Shown piece by piece: positions 9,163-17,008 of a stretch of DNA of 64,000 nucleotides. Location: contig CALWCE010000001.1 of assembly GCA_944376295.1 (NCBI GenBank), positions 218,586 to 282,585 of the forward strand. Direction: 5' to 3'. Position numbers and translations under genes: made by a program. Each line of letters opens with the position of its first letter. Position 1 is the first letter of the stretch. This stretch comes from an uncultured Clostridia bacterium (GTDB lineage Bacteria > Bacillota > Clostridia > Christensenellales > Borkfalkiaceae). The notes beneath the pieces were generated by a model. That model saw only the letters and a program-made list of their open reading frames with translations, was not told where the DNA came from and did not search any database.

Positions 9163-9197
9163 CCGCACCACCTCCTTTGCAGAATTCACTCTTTCTT

Positions 9198-9226
9198 ATT
9201 ATATACCAAAATCGCCCCCGTGTAAA
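9198..9226 (-). promoter_or_regulatory. Promoter of the membrane-protein operon
   Basis: On the minus strand TTTACA (9226-9221), a 17-nt spacer and a perfect TATAAT (9203-9198) lead into a leader of about 28 nt before the AAAGGAGG site. Confidence 0.75.
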
Positions 9227-9285
9227 GGGTTTTTTGCAAATTTCCCTTCTTCCTGCCCCGCATCACCGCCACAAGGCATCTCCTC

Positions 9286-9475
9286 ATGATAGGCGCCCTC
9301 TTGGCTCCTTCCCTGAGGGAGCTGTCGAGCGAAGCGAGACTGAGGGAGTCGCCTTATTATAAAAAGTGAGATATCCGATAAAAGCGCTTCTCTCCACCAC
9401 GCGCGGCGGAGGGGTTGTTAAGCTCGGCGCTATGGCCGAAGCAGCAAAAGGGCGCGCAGCGGAAGGAGTCCCGCC
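9286..9475. repeat. Intergenic repeat island 2
   Basis: The gap 9163-9515 holds a GAGGGAGT-type repeat (about 9291-9350: CTCCTT...GAGGGAGC hairpin, then GTC...GAC and TGAGGGAGT). Its 3' flank to about 9402 is repeated almost exactly at 11807-11870. GTTGTTAAG and GGAAGGAGT fragments follow, then the promoter of the Tet-like gene at 9481. Confidence 0.65.
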
Positions 9476-9480
9476 CGTTC

Positions 9481-9509
9481 TTGACATTCTCCCCCGTCCG
9501 TGTTACAAT
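9481..9509 (+). promoter_or_regulatory. Near-consensus promoter giving a probable leaderless mRNA
   Basis: TTGACA (9481-9486), a 17-nt spacer and TACAAT (9504-9509). The ATG begins at 9516, seven nt past the -10 box, where transcription would normally start. No Shine-Dalgarno is present. Confidence 0.8.
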
Positions 9510-9515
9510 ACACGC

Positions 9516-11411
9516 ATGAAGACGCTCAACATCGGGATCTTCGCGCACATCGACGCGGGCAAGACGACGCTTTCCGAACGCATCCTCGTGGAGGGCGGCG
9601 TCCTGCGGCGGGAAGGCAGCGTGGACAGCGGCACCGCCGCCACCGACTTTTTAGCCATCGAACGCGCCCGCGGCATCTCCGTGCGCGACGCGACCGTCAC
9701 ATTTGCATACAACGGCACCGCGATCGACCTCATCGACACCCCGGGGCACGCCGATCTTTCCGAAGAGACCGAGCTCGCGATGGCAGCCATCGACGCCGCC
9801 GTCCTCGTCGTCTCCGCGCGCGACGGCGTGGAAGCGCAGACCGAGCTCCTTTTGTCCATGCTCGAGGCGCGCCGCCTGCCCTTCGCCGTCTTCGTGAACA
9901 AGTGCGACTTAGAGCCCGATCCTTCCGCCGTCACCGCGGCGCTGCTTTCCCGCATCGGGCGCGAAGTGCTTTCCTGTAACACGCCCGCCTCGCTCCCCTC
10001 CCCCGCGTTCGAAGAGGACGCCGTGACCGCCCTTTCCGACGAAGCCCTGCTCGAGGGCTATCTTGCGGGTACGCTCTCCGAAGAGCGGCTCAGATCCGCC
10101 CTCACGCAGGCATGTTCCGAAGGCAAGATCGTTCCTCTCCTTTACGGCAGCGCGCGCACGGGCGCGGGCGTCAGAGAGCTCCTGTTCGTCCTCACGTCGT
10201 ATTTCTCCTTTCAGCGTCACGAAGACGCCCCCTTCTCCGCCTTCGTCTATCAGGTGGAACACCGCCCGAACCTCGGGAAACTCGCCCACATCCGCCTCTT
10301 CGGCGGCACGCTTTCGGTGCGGCAGGAAGTGGAAAACGCCCGCACGGGCAGCTTATTCAAAGCGGGGCAGTTAAAGCGCATCCGCGGCGGAAAATATGAA
10401 GATACCGACCTCCTCCGCGACGGCGAAACGGGCGCCGTCGCGGGGCTTTCCGACGTGCGCGCGGGCGACTTCTTAGGCGCGCCCCCGCCCGTCTTCTATA
10501 CCGTTCCCGAAGCCTATCTCCGCGTACAGGTGACGGCAGAGCCCGACAAACTCCCCGCCCTCAAAGCGGCGCTCGAAGAACTTTCCGACGAATGGCCTTC
10601 GCTCGCCCTCGAATGGGTGCCCGAAAAGCGGCATTTGAGCGTTGCGATCGCAGGCTCGGTGCAGGCGGAAGTCTTAAAAGACACCCTTCTCGAACGCTTC
10701 CGGCTCAACGCCGCGATCGGCGCGCCCTCCGTCGTCTACCGCGAAACGATCGCCCGCCCCGCATGGGGCTTCGAATGCTACACCATGCCAAAGCCCTGCT
10801 GGGCGGTCGTCAAGTTTTATCTCGAACCGCTTCCTCCCGGCAGCGGGCTCGTCTATGAGAGCGTGTGTTCGGAAAAAAAGATCGCCTATCGCTATCAGGA
10901 GCACGTCCGCGTCTCGGTGCCGCGCGCTTTGGAGCAGGGGCGGCTGGGCTGGAAGGTGACCGACCTCAAAGTGACGCTTGTCGACGGCGAAGACCACCCG
11001 CAGCACACCCATCCTCTCGACTTTTTCGTCGCGACCCCGATGGGCATCCACGACGGCCTCCGCAATGCGGGGAGCGTGCTTTTAGAGCCCGTCCTGCGCC
11101 TTTCCCTCACCGCGCCCGAACAGGCGATGGGAAAGCTCCTTTCGGCGCTCAGGGAGCGCCGCGCCGTTCTCGATCCCCCCGTCGTGGAAGGCGGCGCATT
11201 TTCGCTGGAAGCCGACATCCCTGCGGGCGAGACGTTCGGGCTCAACGAGCTTGCCGCCTCGCTTTCGGGCGGCAGGGCGGCGTTCCTTTTGAAACTCAAA
11301 GGATATTATCCCTGCCCCGAGGGCGTGGGCGAAGCGCGCGGGCGCGTGGGCGTCGACCCCCTCGACCGATCTCTCTGGATCCTCCACGCAAGAGGAGCGT
11401 ATAAGAAATGA
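9516..11411 (+). CDS. Tet(M)/EF-G-like ribosomal protection-type GTPase
   Basis: 631 residues against 639 for Tet(M), with the same domain order as EF-G-like ribosomal protection proteins. The P-loop AHIDAGKTT lies at 10-18, DTPGHAD near 73 and NKCD near 128; domain II, the domain III-IV region (YRETIARPAWGFECY) and a C-terminal TELKGY-like stretch (LLKLKGYYPCPEG) follow. Members remove tetracycline from the ribosome or act as less-defined translation factors. The C-terminal tail differs from classical Tet(M), so a diverged chromosomal homologue is as likely as a resistance gene. The start at 9516 rests on the adjacent promoter; upstream codons of the frame run through a repeat. The mRNA is probably leaderless. 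No mobile element flanks it. Confidence 0.8.
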   Translation: MKTLNIGIFAHIDAGKTTLSERILVEGGVLRREGSVDSGTAATDFLAIERARGISVRDATVTFAYNGTAIDLIDTPGHADLSEETELAMAAIDAAVLVVSARDGVEAQTELLLSMLEARRLPFAVFVNKCDLEPDPSAVTAALLSRIGREVLSCNTPASLPSPAFEEDAVTALSDEALLEGYLAGTLSEERLRSALTQACSEGKIVPLLYGSARTGAGVRELLFVLTSYFSFQRHEDAPFSAFVYQVEHRPNLGKLAHIRLFGGTLSVRQEVENARTGSLFKAGQLKRIRGGKYEDTDLLRDGETGAVAGLSDVRAGDFLGAPPPVFYTVPEAYLRVQVTAEPDKLPALKAALEELSDEWPSLALEWVPEKRHLSVAIAGSVQAEVLKDTLLERFRLNAAIGAPSVVYRETIARPAWGFECYTMPKPCWAVVKFYLEPLPPGSGLVYESVCSEKKIAYRYQEHVRVSVPRALEQGRLGWKVTDLKVTLVDGEDHPQHTHPLDFFVATPMGIHDGLRNAGSVLLEPVLRLSLTAPEQAMGKLLSALRERRAVLDPPVVEGGAFSLEADIPAGETFGLNELAASLSGGRAAFLLKLKGYYPCPEGVGEARGRVGVDPLDRSLWILHARGAYKK

Positions 11412-11904
11412 GTTTCGGCGCAAATCTTTCCCTTCGGGAAATCTTCGCACCGAGGAGCGAGCGCTGTGCATTCCAATCGCATTTCCTCCCGCCCACGTTA
11501 TTGTCATTCTAAGAACAATAAGTACCAAGTATGGTATGTATGCCCTGCGGGTACAAATTGAGTCCCGCAGCGGAGGGGAACCCTCCTCGCGGAAGTTATT
11601 TTTGGAAAAGATTCCTCATTTTAGCCTCCTCTTCGGGGAGGTGGCGCGTTGTCCAACATTTATGTTGGCGACGCGGCGGAGGGAGTAATAGGGCTCCCGC
11701 AAAGATTTTGCGAAGCAAAAGATTTGTGGGAAAAGGAGGAGCAGGCATCAAAGCCCTGCCCCGACCTAAGGAGGGGCTGGCGAAGTTTGCCTTGCTCCGA
11801 CGCGACTGAGGGAGTCGCCTCATGATAAAAAGTGAGATATCCGAAAAAGACGCTTCTCTCCACCGCATCACTCATGACGGCGCTCCGCCACGCAAATTCA
11901 GACC
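11412..11904. repeat. Intergenic repeat island 3
   Basis: No gene. It holds a GAGGGAGT-type repeat (about 11616-11686, inner hairpin around CCAACATTTATGTTGG), a CCCGCAAAG hairpin repeat (11695-11731), then a variable stretch ending in TGAGGGAGT (11808-11816). The 60-nt sequence after that is shared with 9340-9402. The first 150 bp carry small hairpins but nothing I recognise. The MATE gene starts directly after the island. Confidence 0.7.
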
Positions 11905-13422
11905 ATGAACATATCCGACGATATCAAAAACGACTTCTCACAGGGAAGCGTCAAAAAACACATCGTGCGGCTCGCCGTGCCGATGACCGTTGCCATGCTC
12001 GTGCAGATGCTCTACAACCTTGTCGACCGCATCTACATCGGGCATCTCCCCGAAGATTCCGCGAACGCCTTCACGGGGCTGGGACTCACCTTCCCCATCG
12101 TGACGCTCGTGCTCGCCTTCACCAACCTCTTCGGCACGGGCGGCGCGCCCCTCTGCTCCATCGACAGGGGCCGTCACGAGACGGCGCACGCCGAAAAGAT
12201 CATGGGCAACACCTTCACGGCGCTGCTTGGCTGCTCCCTCCTCGTGATGGCGCTGTGCTATCCCCTCATGAAGCCCATCCTCTATCTCTTCGGCGCGAGC
12301 GACGCAACGTACCCCTACGCCGCGGAATACCTCAACATCTATCTCATCGGCACACCGCTCGTGATGCTCGCAACGGGCATGAACGGCTTCATCAACGTGC
12401 AGGGCTACACCAAGTACGGCATGATAACGGTGGCGGCGGGGGCGGTCGTCAACATCGCGCTCGACCCCCTCTTCATCTTCACCTTCGGGCTCGGCGTCAA
12501 GGGCGCCGCCATCGCGACCGTCCTCTCGCAGGCAGTCTCGGCGGCGTGGGTGCTGCTCTTCCTCTGCGGGAAGAAGACGACGCTCCGCCTTAAAAAACAA
12601 TATTTCAAGCCCGAAGCGCGGATCCTCAAAAGCATCATCGCGCTCGGCACGACGGGCTTTGTGATGAACGCCTCCAACGGAGCCGTGCAGATCGCCTGCA
12701 ACGCGACCTTGAAGAGCGTGGGCGGCGTCATGCTCGGCGATATGTATATCGGCATCATGACGGCGCTCAACTCCCTGCGCGACGTCGTCTCCCTGCCCAT
12801 CCAGGGACTGACGAACGCTTCGCAGCCCGTCATCGGCTATAACTTGGGCGCAGGGCAATATCGGCGCATCTGGAACGCGATGGCGTTCACGGCGGTCATC
12901 GGCATCGTCTACATGGCGCTCGTGTGGCTCATCCTCTTCCTGTTCCCGCGCCCGCTCCTTTCCATCTTCGTGGAGGATCGAGAGCTCCTTAATCTCGGCG
13001 TTCCCGCCATGCACCTGTATTTCTTCGGCTTCTTCTTCATGGCGTTCCAATTCACGGGGCAGAGCACCTTCGTCGGGCTCGGCAAGGCGAAACAGGCGGT
13101 GTTCTTTTCGCTCTTCCGCAAGATCATCATCGTCGTGCCGCTCACCCTTCTGCTGCCCCGCATCGGCGCGCTCGGCGTCAACGGCGTGTTCATCGCCGAG
13201 CCGATCTCCAACCTCATCGGAGGGCTTGCGAGCTTCCTCACGATGATCTTCACGCTGCGCAGGATGCTGAAAAGCGCACCCGAAGCTACGCCCGCCCCGC
13301 CCGCAGCGGAGACGACAGAGACAGACATGGCGGCAGAGCCCGAGACGGCAAAGACAGCGCCCGCGAATGAGGCAGCCGAAACGGCAGAACTTCCGCCCGC
13401 ACTCCCGCCGACAGAAGAATAG
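11905..13422 (+). CDS. MATE family efflux transporter
   Basis: 505 residues with twelve membrane segments in two homologous halves and MATE hallmarks: N-terminal IVRLAVPMTVAMLVQMLYN, the GYTKYGMI loop, DPLFIFTFGLGVKGAAIAT and QPVIGYNLGAGQYRR. It exports drugs or metabolites with Na+ or H+. After the last membrane helix there is an unusual tail of about 50 residues made almost only of Ala, Pro, Glu and Thr, probably disordered and cytoplasmic. No good ribosome binding site precedes the ATG, but the N-terminus aligns with MATE starts. The gene stands alone between repeat island 3 and a two-way terminator. Confidence 0.9.
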   Translation: MNISDDIKNDFSQGSVKKHIVRLAVPMTVAMLVQMLYNLVDRIYIGHLPEDSANAFTGLGLTFPIVTLVLAFTNLFGTGGAPLCSIDRGRHETAHAEKIMGNTFTALLGCSLLVMALCYPLMKPILYLFGASDATYPYAAEYLNIYLIGTPLVMLATGMNGFINVQGYTKYGMITVAAGAVVNIALDPLFIFTFGLGVKGAAIATVLSQAVSAAWVLLFLCGKKTTLRLKKQYFKPEARILKSIIALGTTGFVMNASNGAVQIACNATLKSVGGVMLGDMYIGIMTALNSLRDVVSLPIQGLTNASQPVIGYNLGAGQYRRIWNAMAFTAVIGIVYMALVWLILFLFPRPLLSIFVEDRELLNLGVPAMHLYFFGFFFMAFQFTGQSTFVGLGKAKQAVFFSLFRKIIIVVPLTLLLPRIGALGVNGVFIAEPISNLIGGLASFLTMIFTLRRMLKSAPEATPAPPAAETTETDMAAEPETAKTAPANEAAETAELPPALPPTEE

Positions 13423-13434
13423 GATATACAAAAA

Positions 13435-13485
13435 ATACGCGGCGGCGCGCCCTCTCGGGCGCGCCGCCGCTTCCTGTTTTCCTTT
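13435..13485. terminator. Two-way terminator between the MATE gene and the P-loop kinase
   Basis: A perfect 14-bp stem pairs 13439-13452 with 13457-13470 around TCTC. T-rich sequence follows on the plus strand and an A-run precedes it, so it can serve both converging genes. Confidence 0.8.
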
Positions 13486-13491
13486 CAAATG

Positions 13492-14010
13492 TCATTGCGC
13501 CTCAAAACTTTCCAGCCATGCCCAAGCCTCCCCGCGCGAAGGGAAGACAAAGAGCGGCACTCCCGACGCTTGCACGGCGCGGAGCACCTTGCCGCGCGTC
13601 TCGTCCGCATACGTCTCGATCCACGTCTTAAATTCGTCGTCGAGCCGCTCCTCGCAGCCCTCCGTCATATCGGGGCGCGTCCTGCCGCGGTACTCCTCGG
13701 CGCGCGCCCGCACGCTTTTGAGGCATTCCTCGGCGGAAAGATCCAGAAACACCGCCGCCTCGGCATAGCACAAACGCCAAGAAAGAGTGCGCTCGTAGTT
13801 GCCGTCCATCACCCACGCGGGCGTATCCAGTTCGCGTGCGAGGAGCGCATCGAATTCCTCGCGGCTGCGGTTCACCCATCCCGGCAGCCACCAGATCCGA
13901 TCGAGATGGACGACGGGCAGAGAAAACCGTTCCCCCATCGCCCGCGCGAAAGTCGACTTCCCCGCGCCTCCGTTCCCCAAAACGAGCACTCTTTGATACG
14001 GAAACTTCAT
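13492..14010 (-). CDS. P-loop kinase-like protein (FlaR/adenylate-kinase-like)
   Basis: 172 residues from the ATG at 14010, placed by AAAGGAGAG upstream. Walker A is LGNGGAGKST near 10-19, followed by LPVVHLDRIWWLPGW, VMDGNYERT and a lid-like Arg-rich stretch (VRARAEEYRGRTRPD). This pattern matches proteins often named DNA topology modulation protein FlaR, which are small nucleotide or metabolite kinases of uncertain substrate. It may share a transcript with the helicase upstream, whose stop lies 126 nt away. Confidence 0.75.
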   Translation of the reverse strand: MKFPYQRVLVLGNGGAGKSTFARAMGERFSLPVVHLDRIWWLPGWVNRSREEFDALLARELDTPAWVMDGNYERTLSWRLCYAEAAVFLDLSAEECLKSVRARAEEYRGRTRPDMTEGCEERLDDEFKTWIETYADETRGKVLRAVQASGVPLFVFPSRGEAWAWLESFEAQ

Positions 14011-14136
14011 TTTGCTCTCCTTTCTTATCGGCCGTCGGCCGTCCGTCGCCCGCCGGGCATCCCTTCGGCGGCCATTCCCGCCGCGCGCCCGCGCCGCCCC
14101 TCTTGTGCGGCGCGGGCGCGCCAACTTCCAAACCGC

Positions 14137-15396
14137 CTATCTCACGATGATGAGCTTCTTCTTTGCCCGCGTGATGGCGGTGTACAGCCAGCGCGAACTG
14201 TCCTCGAAGAAGCGCGACTCGTCGAAGACGATGACAAAGTCGTACTCCGATCCCTGCGCCTTGTGGCAGGTGACGGCATAGGCAAATTCAAAGCGGTCGA
14301 TGGTATCCTCCCGCCGCACCTTGAAGCGCCGCAGCATCGCCGCATTGCGCTCATGCACGAGCACGCCGCTTTCGAGCAGGCACGCCTTGTCGCCGTAGCC
14401 GTGGAAGTACCGCCCCTCTGTAAAGATGCCCGCGTCGGCGGGTAGATCGCGGCACACGTCGGGCAGAAAGTCCGCCTGAAAGTCGAGCTGCAGGAGCCCG
14501 TCCTGCTGCTCGCGCACGTTGTAGCACTTGCCGATGATGCCGTTGACGAGGTGGAACGTCTTATCTTTATCGAGCGCCTTGCTCCAATTGTTCAGCGTGC
14601 AGATGAGCTTTTCGCCGTCGATGGGGAGCTTTGCATCGGGCGAGATGCCCAAGTATCGCCTTGCATCCGCATTGATGCGCGCCCGCGTGCGGTTGGTGCC
14701 CGCGATGATCTGATCGGCTTTCGGAAAGAGCCGCGCCCGCTCCTTCTCCCCGAAATCGCGCGCCGGAATGACAACGGCGTGCTCACCGTACTCCCCGATG
14801 GGGATATGCTGCCCCGCCCGCGCCATCGCCGCGAGCCGCACGATGGGATCGTTCTCCTCCTGCCGCACGATCTGCGTCAGCGTACAACAGGGCATGGAAA
14901 GCAGCGTGTTGCTCCCCCCGACGGGCGGCAGCTGCGCGGGGTCGCCGCAAAAGAGGCACTTGACGCCGTACGAGAGAAGATCTTTGAGCATCTCGTCGGA
15001 GACCATCGACGTCTCGTCCACGACGATGAGCCTGATCTCCTGCGGGATCTTCTCCCGCCGCACGAAGCGCAAGAATCGTTCGGAGACGACCTCGCCGTCC
15101 TCGTTGACCTCCACCTCCTCCTCCAAAGTATAGATGAGGCTGTGCAGCGTGCCCGCGGGGGTGCCTGCGCGCAGCAAAACGGAGGCCGCCTTGCCCGTCG
15201 GCGTGACGAACACGGCGCTCTCCCCGGCCTTCAGCCCCAGCGCGCGCACGACGTGGTCGACGAGGTACGTCTTCCCCGTGCCCGCATAGCCGCAGAGGAC
15301 GAATATCTGATTGGAAAGGTGTAAAAACCACTCCTCGATGAGGGCGGCCGCCTCCTCCTGGTCATGGGTGAGGCGGAAGGGCTCCAACGCTTCCAT
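14137..15396 (-). CDS. RecD-like ATP-dependent DNA helicase (AAA_30/UvrD_C_2)
   Basis: 419 residues from the ATG at 15396. Walker A LCGYAGTGKTYL is near 33-44, motif II VVDETSM near 125, GDPAQLPPVGGSN near 150, and the C-terminal UvrD_C_2 block AYAVTCHKAQGSEYD then LYTAITRAKKKLIIV. It resembles the standalone RecD/Pif1-like helicases with a single ATPase core and no RecBC-interacting N-terminus. Superfamily 1B members move 5'-3' on single-stranded DNA in repair. A perfect TATAAT ends 6 nt before the ATG and GGAGG sits only 1 nt from it, so the message is probably leaderless. Confidence 0.85.
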   Translation of the reverse strand: MEALEPFRLTHDQEEAAALIEEWFLHLSNQIFVLCGYAGTGKTYLVDHVVRALGLKAGESAVFVTPTGKAASVLLRAGTPAGTLHSLIYTLEEEVEVNEDGEVVSERFLRFVRREKIPQEIRLIVVDETSMVSDEMLKDLLSYGVKCLFCGDPAQLPPVGGSNTLLSMPCCTLTQIVRQEENDPIVRLAAMARAGQHIPIGEYGEHAVVIPARDFGEKERARLFPKADQIIAGTNRTRARINADARRYLGISPDAKLPIDGEKLICTLNNWSKALDKDKTFHLVNGIIGKCYNVREQQDGLLQLDFQADFLPDVCRDLPADAGIFTEGRYFHGYGDKACLLESGVLVHERNAAMLRRFKVRREDTIDRFEFAYAVTCHKAQGSEYDFVIVFDESRFFEDSSRWLYTAITRAKKKLIIVR

Positions 15397-15402
15397 GCCT
15401 CC

Positions 15403-15431
15403 ATTATAGCACACCCCGCGCAAAAATACAA
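15403..15431 (-). promoter_or_regulatory. Promoter of the RecD-like helicase, start-adjacent
   Basis: On the minus strand TTGTAT (15431-15426), a 17-nt spacer and TATAAT (15408-15403). The ATG follows after only 6 nt. Confidence 0.65.
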
Positions 15432-15459
15432 ACGTATGTTCTATGATTTTGCCGCGAAT

Positions 15460-15867
15460 TTAAGGCGCGGGCGCAAATTCGGCGCAGAGGAGCCTGCCCA
15501 AGACGGTCATCTCCAAAAAAACGCGCCCGTTTTCGTAAGGGAAGCCGCGCTCGCTCTCCCCTTCCGCGCCGCGCACCCGCAAATAGATGCGCCCCGCCGC
15601 CTCGTCGATGCGGTATGTGCCCGAAACGCCGCCCTCGCCGCCGCCCGCTTTTTTGTAGGCAAGGGAAAAGCTCCCGTCGCGCTCCAAGGTCAGAACTGCC
15701 CGTTCAAAGTAAGGGAGCACGTCCCTTCCGCCCAGGGTGAGGCTTTCACAGAAATACTCCCCCGCATAGGGCAGGGAGAGCTCTTTGAGGGAGGACATCT
15801 CGCGGACATCGCAGCCCGAAAAAACAAGGCAGCCCGCAAGGGCCAGGATAAGGAAAAACTTTCGCAT
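15460..15867 (-). CDS. Small lipoprotein, function unknown
   Basis: 135 residues from the ATG at 15867. A signal peptide MRKFFLILALAGCLVFSGC ends in a lipobox (VFSGC, lipidated Cys near 19), so the protein is probably anchored outside the membrane. The mature part contains two to three beta-strand-like segments (AVLTLERDGSFSLAY, GTYRIDEAAGRIYLRVRG) that suggest a small beta-barrel or lipocalin-like fold. There is no Shine-Dalgarno before the ATG. It is divergent from the amino-acid-kinase gene at 15981. Confidence 0.7.
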   Translation of the reverse strand: MRKFFLILALAGCLVFSGCDVREMSSLKELSLPYAGEYFCESLTLGGRDVLPYFERAVLTLERDGSFSLAYKKAGGGEGGVSGTYRIDEAAGRIYLRVRGAEGESERGFPYENGRVFLEMTVLGRLLCAEFAPAP

Positions 15868-15980
15868 GGGAAAAGTATTTGCAATTTTTTGCCGTTCATG
15901 ATAAGATAAGGCAGAAAAGACCGCGCCGCTTTGCAAGCGCGCAGCGCGCTCCCAAAGCGGCGCGCAAAAAAGGAGACAGT

Positions 15981-16799
15981 ATGACTTTCGATACCGAGCT
16001 CGTCGGCAAGATCGGTTCGATGGCGCTCATCGACAGAGAGGACGGCATCATCGACTATACGCGCGTGGCGCGCCTTTCGCGCGAGCTGCGCCCGGGCTAC
16101 ATCTGGGTGTCGAGCGGCGCGACGGAGATCGGCCGTCTCGACCATCTTTCCCGCGGCGGCAAAGAACTCACGGGCGAAAACGCCAAAACGGACTATGCCG
16201 CGCAGGGGCAGGCGATCCTCATGCAGACCTATCGCCAGTTCATCGACCCCGGCTATTCGGTGCGGCAGGTGCTCGTCGAGCACGGGCATTTCAACGACGA
16301 GAAAAAGAGCGAGCATCTAAAATCGCTGCTCCTTCGCTGCCGCGAGCAGAACGCCGTCCCCATCGTCAACTACAACGACCCCGTCTCCAACGAGGAGAAC
16401 AGGCGCATGGAGATCGCGGCGCTGCGAGAAAACGGCGGGCACGTCTTTGAAGGCGTCGACAACGACGAGACGGCTTCCCGCATCGCCTGCCTCGTGAAGG
16501 CGAAGAACCTTCTCATCTTCACGAGCACGGAGGGGATCTACGCCGACCCCGAGGACCCTTCCACCCTCATCCGTACGATATGCGGCAAGGACGCCTACGA
16601 GCTTGTTGCCAACATCGAGGCGTGCAAGCGCTACTGCGCGGGCGCTTCGCGCGCAGGCGCGAACGGCGCCAAGGCAAAGCTCGAGTATGTGAAGGAGGCG
16701 GCGGCGCAGGGCACGACCGTGTATATCGCCAGCGCCCGCTACACCATCCGCTCCGTCCTCTTGGGCGAAGTCCCCTGCACCAAGATCTCCATCGGCTGA
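15981..16799 (+). CDS. Amino acid kinase superfamily protein (glutamate 5-kinase/uridylate kinase-like)
   Basis: 272 residues with AAGGAGAC before the ATG. The pattern fits the amino-acid-kinase fold: KIGSMAL near 10, IWVSSGATEIG near 43-53, VPIVNYNDPVS near 133, VDNDETASRIACLV near 160-173 and FTSTEGIYADPEDPS near 185. The DNDETAS block resembles the acceptor site of glutamate 5-kinase, but there is no PUA domain and the N-terminus is not that of ProB. Homologues in Clostridia are annotated loosely as uridylate kinase. The reaction is a phosphoryl transfer; the substrate is uncertain. The gene stands alone, convergent with the leucine-rich-repeat gene. Confidence 0.7.
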   Translation: MTFDTELVGKIGSMALIDREDGIIDYTRVARLSRELRPGYIWVSSGATEIGRLDHLSRGGKELTGENAKTDYAAQGQAILMQTYRQFIDPGYSVRQVLVEHGHFNDEKKSEHLKSLLLRCREQNAVPIVNYNDPVSNEENRRMEIAALRENGGHVFEGVDNDETASRIACLVKAKNLLIFTSTEGIYADPEDPSTLIRTICGKDAYELVANIEACKRYCAGASRAGANGAKAKLEYVKEAAAQGTTVYIASARYTIRSVLLGEVPCTKISIG

Positions 16800-16802
16800 C
16801 CT

Positions 16803-16945
16803 CTCGCCTCCCTCTTTGAGAGAGGTGCCGCGCGTCCGCTTCCGCGGGCGCGCGGCGGAAGGAGTCACCTTAACTTAGCCTCCTCTTCGGGGAGGTGGAC
16901 TTTCGTTCGAGGCTTGCCGAAGGCAAGACGGAAGGGTTGTTAAGC
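16803..16945. repeat. Two GAGGGAGT-type intergenic repeats in tandem
   Basis: Copy one (about 16803-16868) has the CTCCCTCTTTGAGAGAGG hairpin, a GC stem and GGAAGGAGTC. Copy two (about 16870-16945) has CTCCTCTTCGGGGAGG, a TTCGTTCGAGG...GCCGAAGGC arm and GGAAGGGTTGTTAAG. Both lie between converging genes. Confidence 0.65.
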
Positions 16946-16962
16946 CCAAAGGTATAGAAGGA

Positions 16963-16998
16963 GTAAAAGCGGGCGTTTGCAGTACTGCAAACGCCCGC
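16963..16998 (-). terminator. Terminator of the leucine-rich-repeat lipoprotein gene
   Basis: A perfect 30-nt palindrome at 16969-16998 (15 pairs, starting GCGGGCGTTTGC). On the minus strand TTTTAC follows. It ends 10 nt after the stop codon. Confidence 0.8.
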
Positions 16999-17008
16999 CG
17001 TTCAGTTC

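Noticed and set aside
9286-11870. Insertion sequence or integrative element carrying the Tet-like gene
   Set aside because: No transposase, integrase or terminal inverted repeats; the flanking repeats belong to families dispersed across the window.
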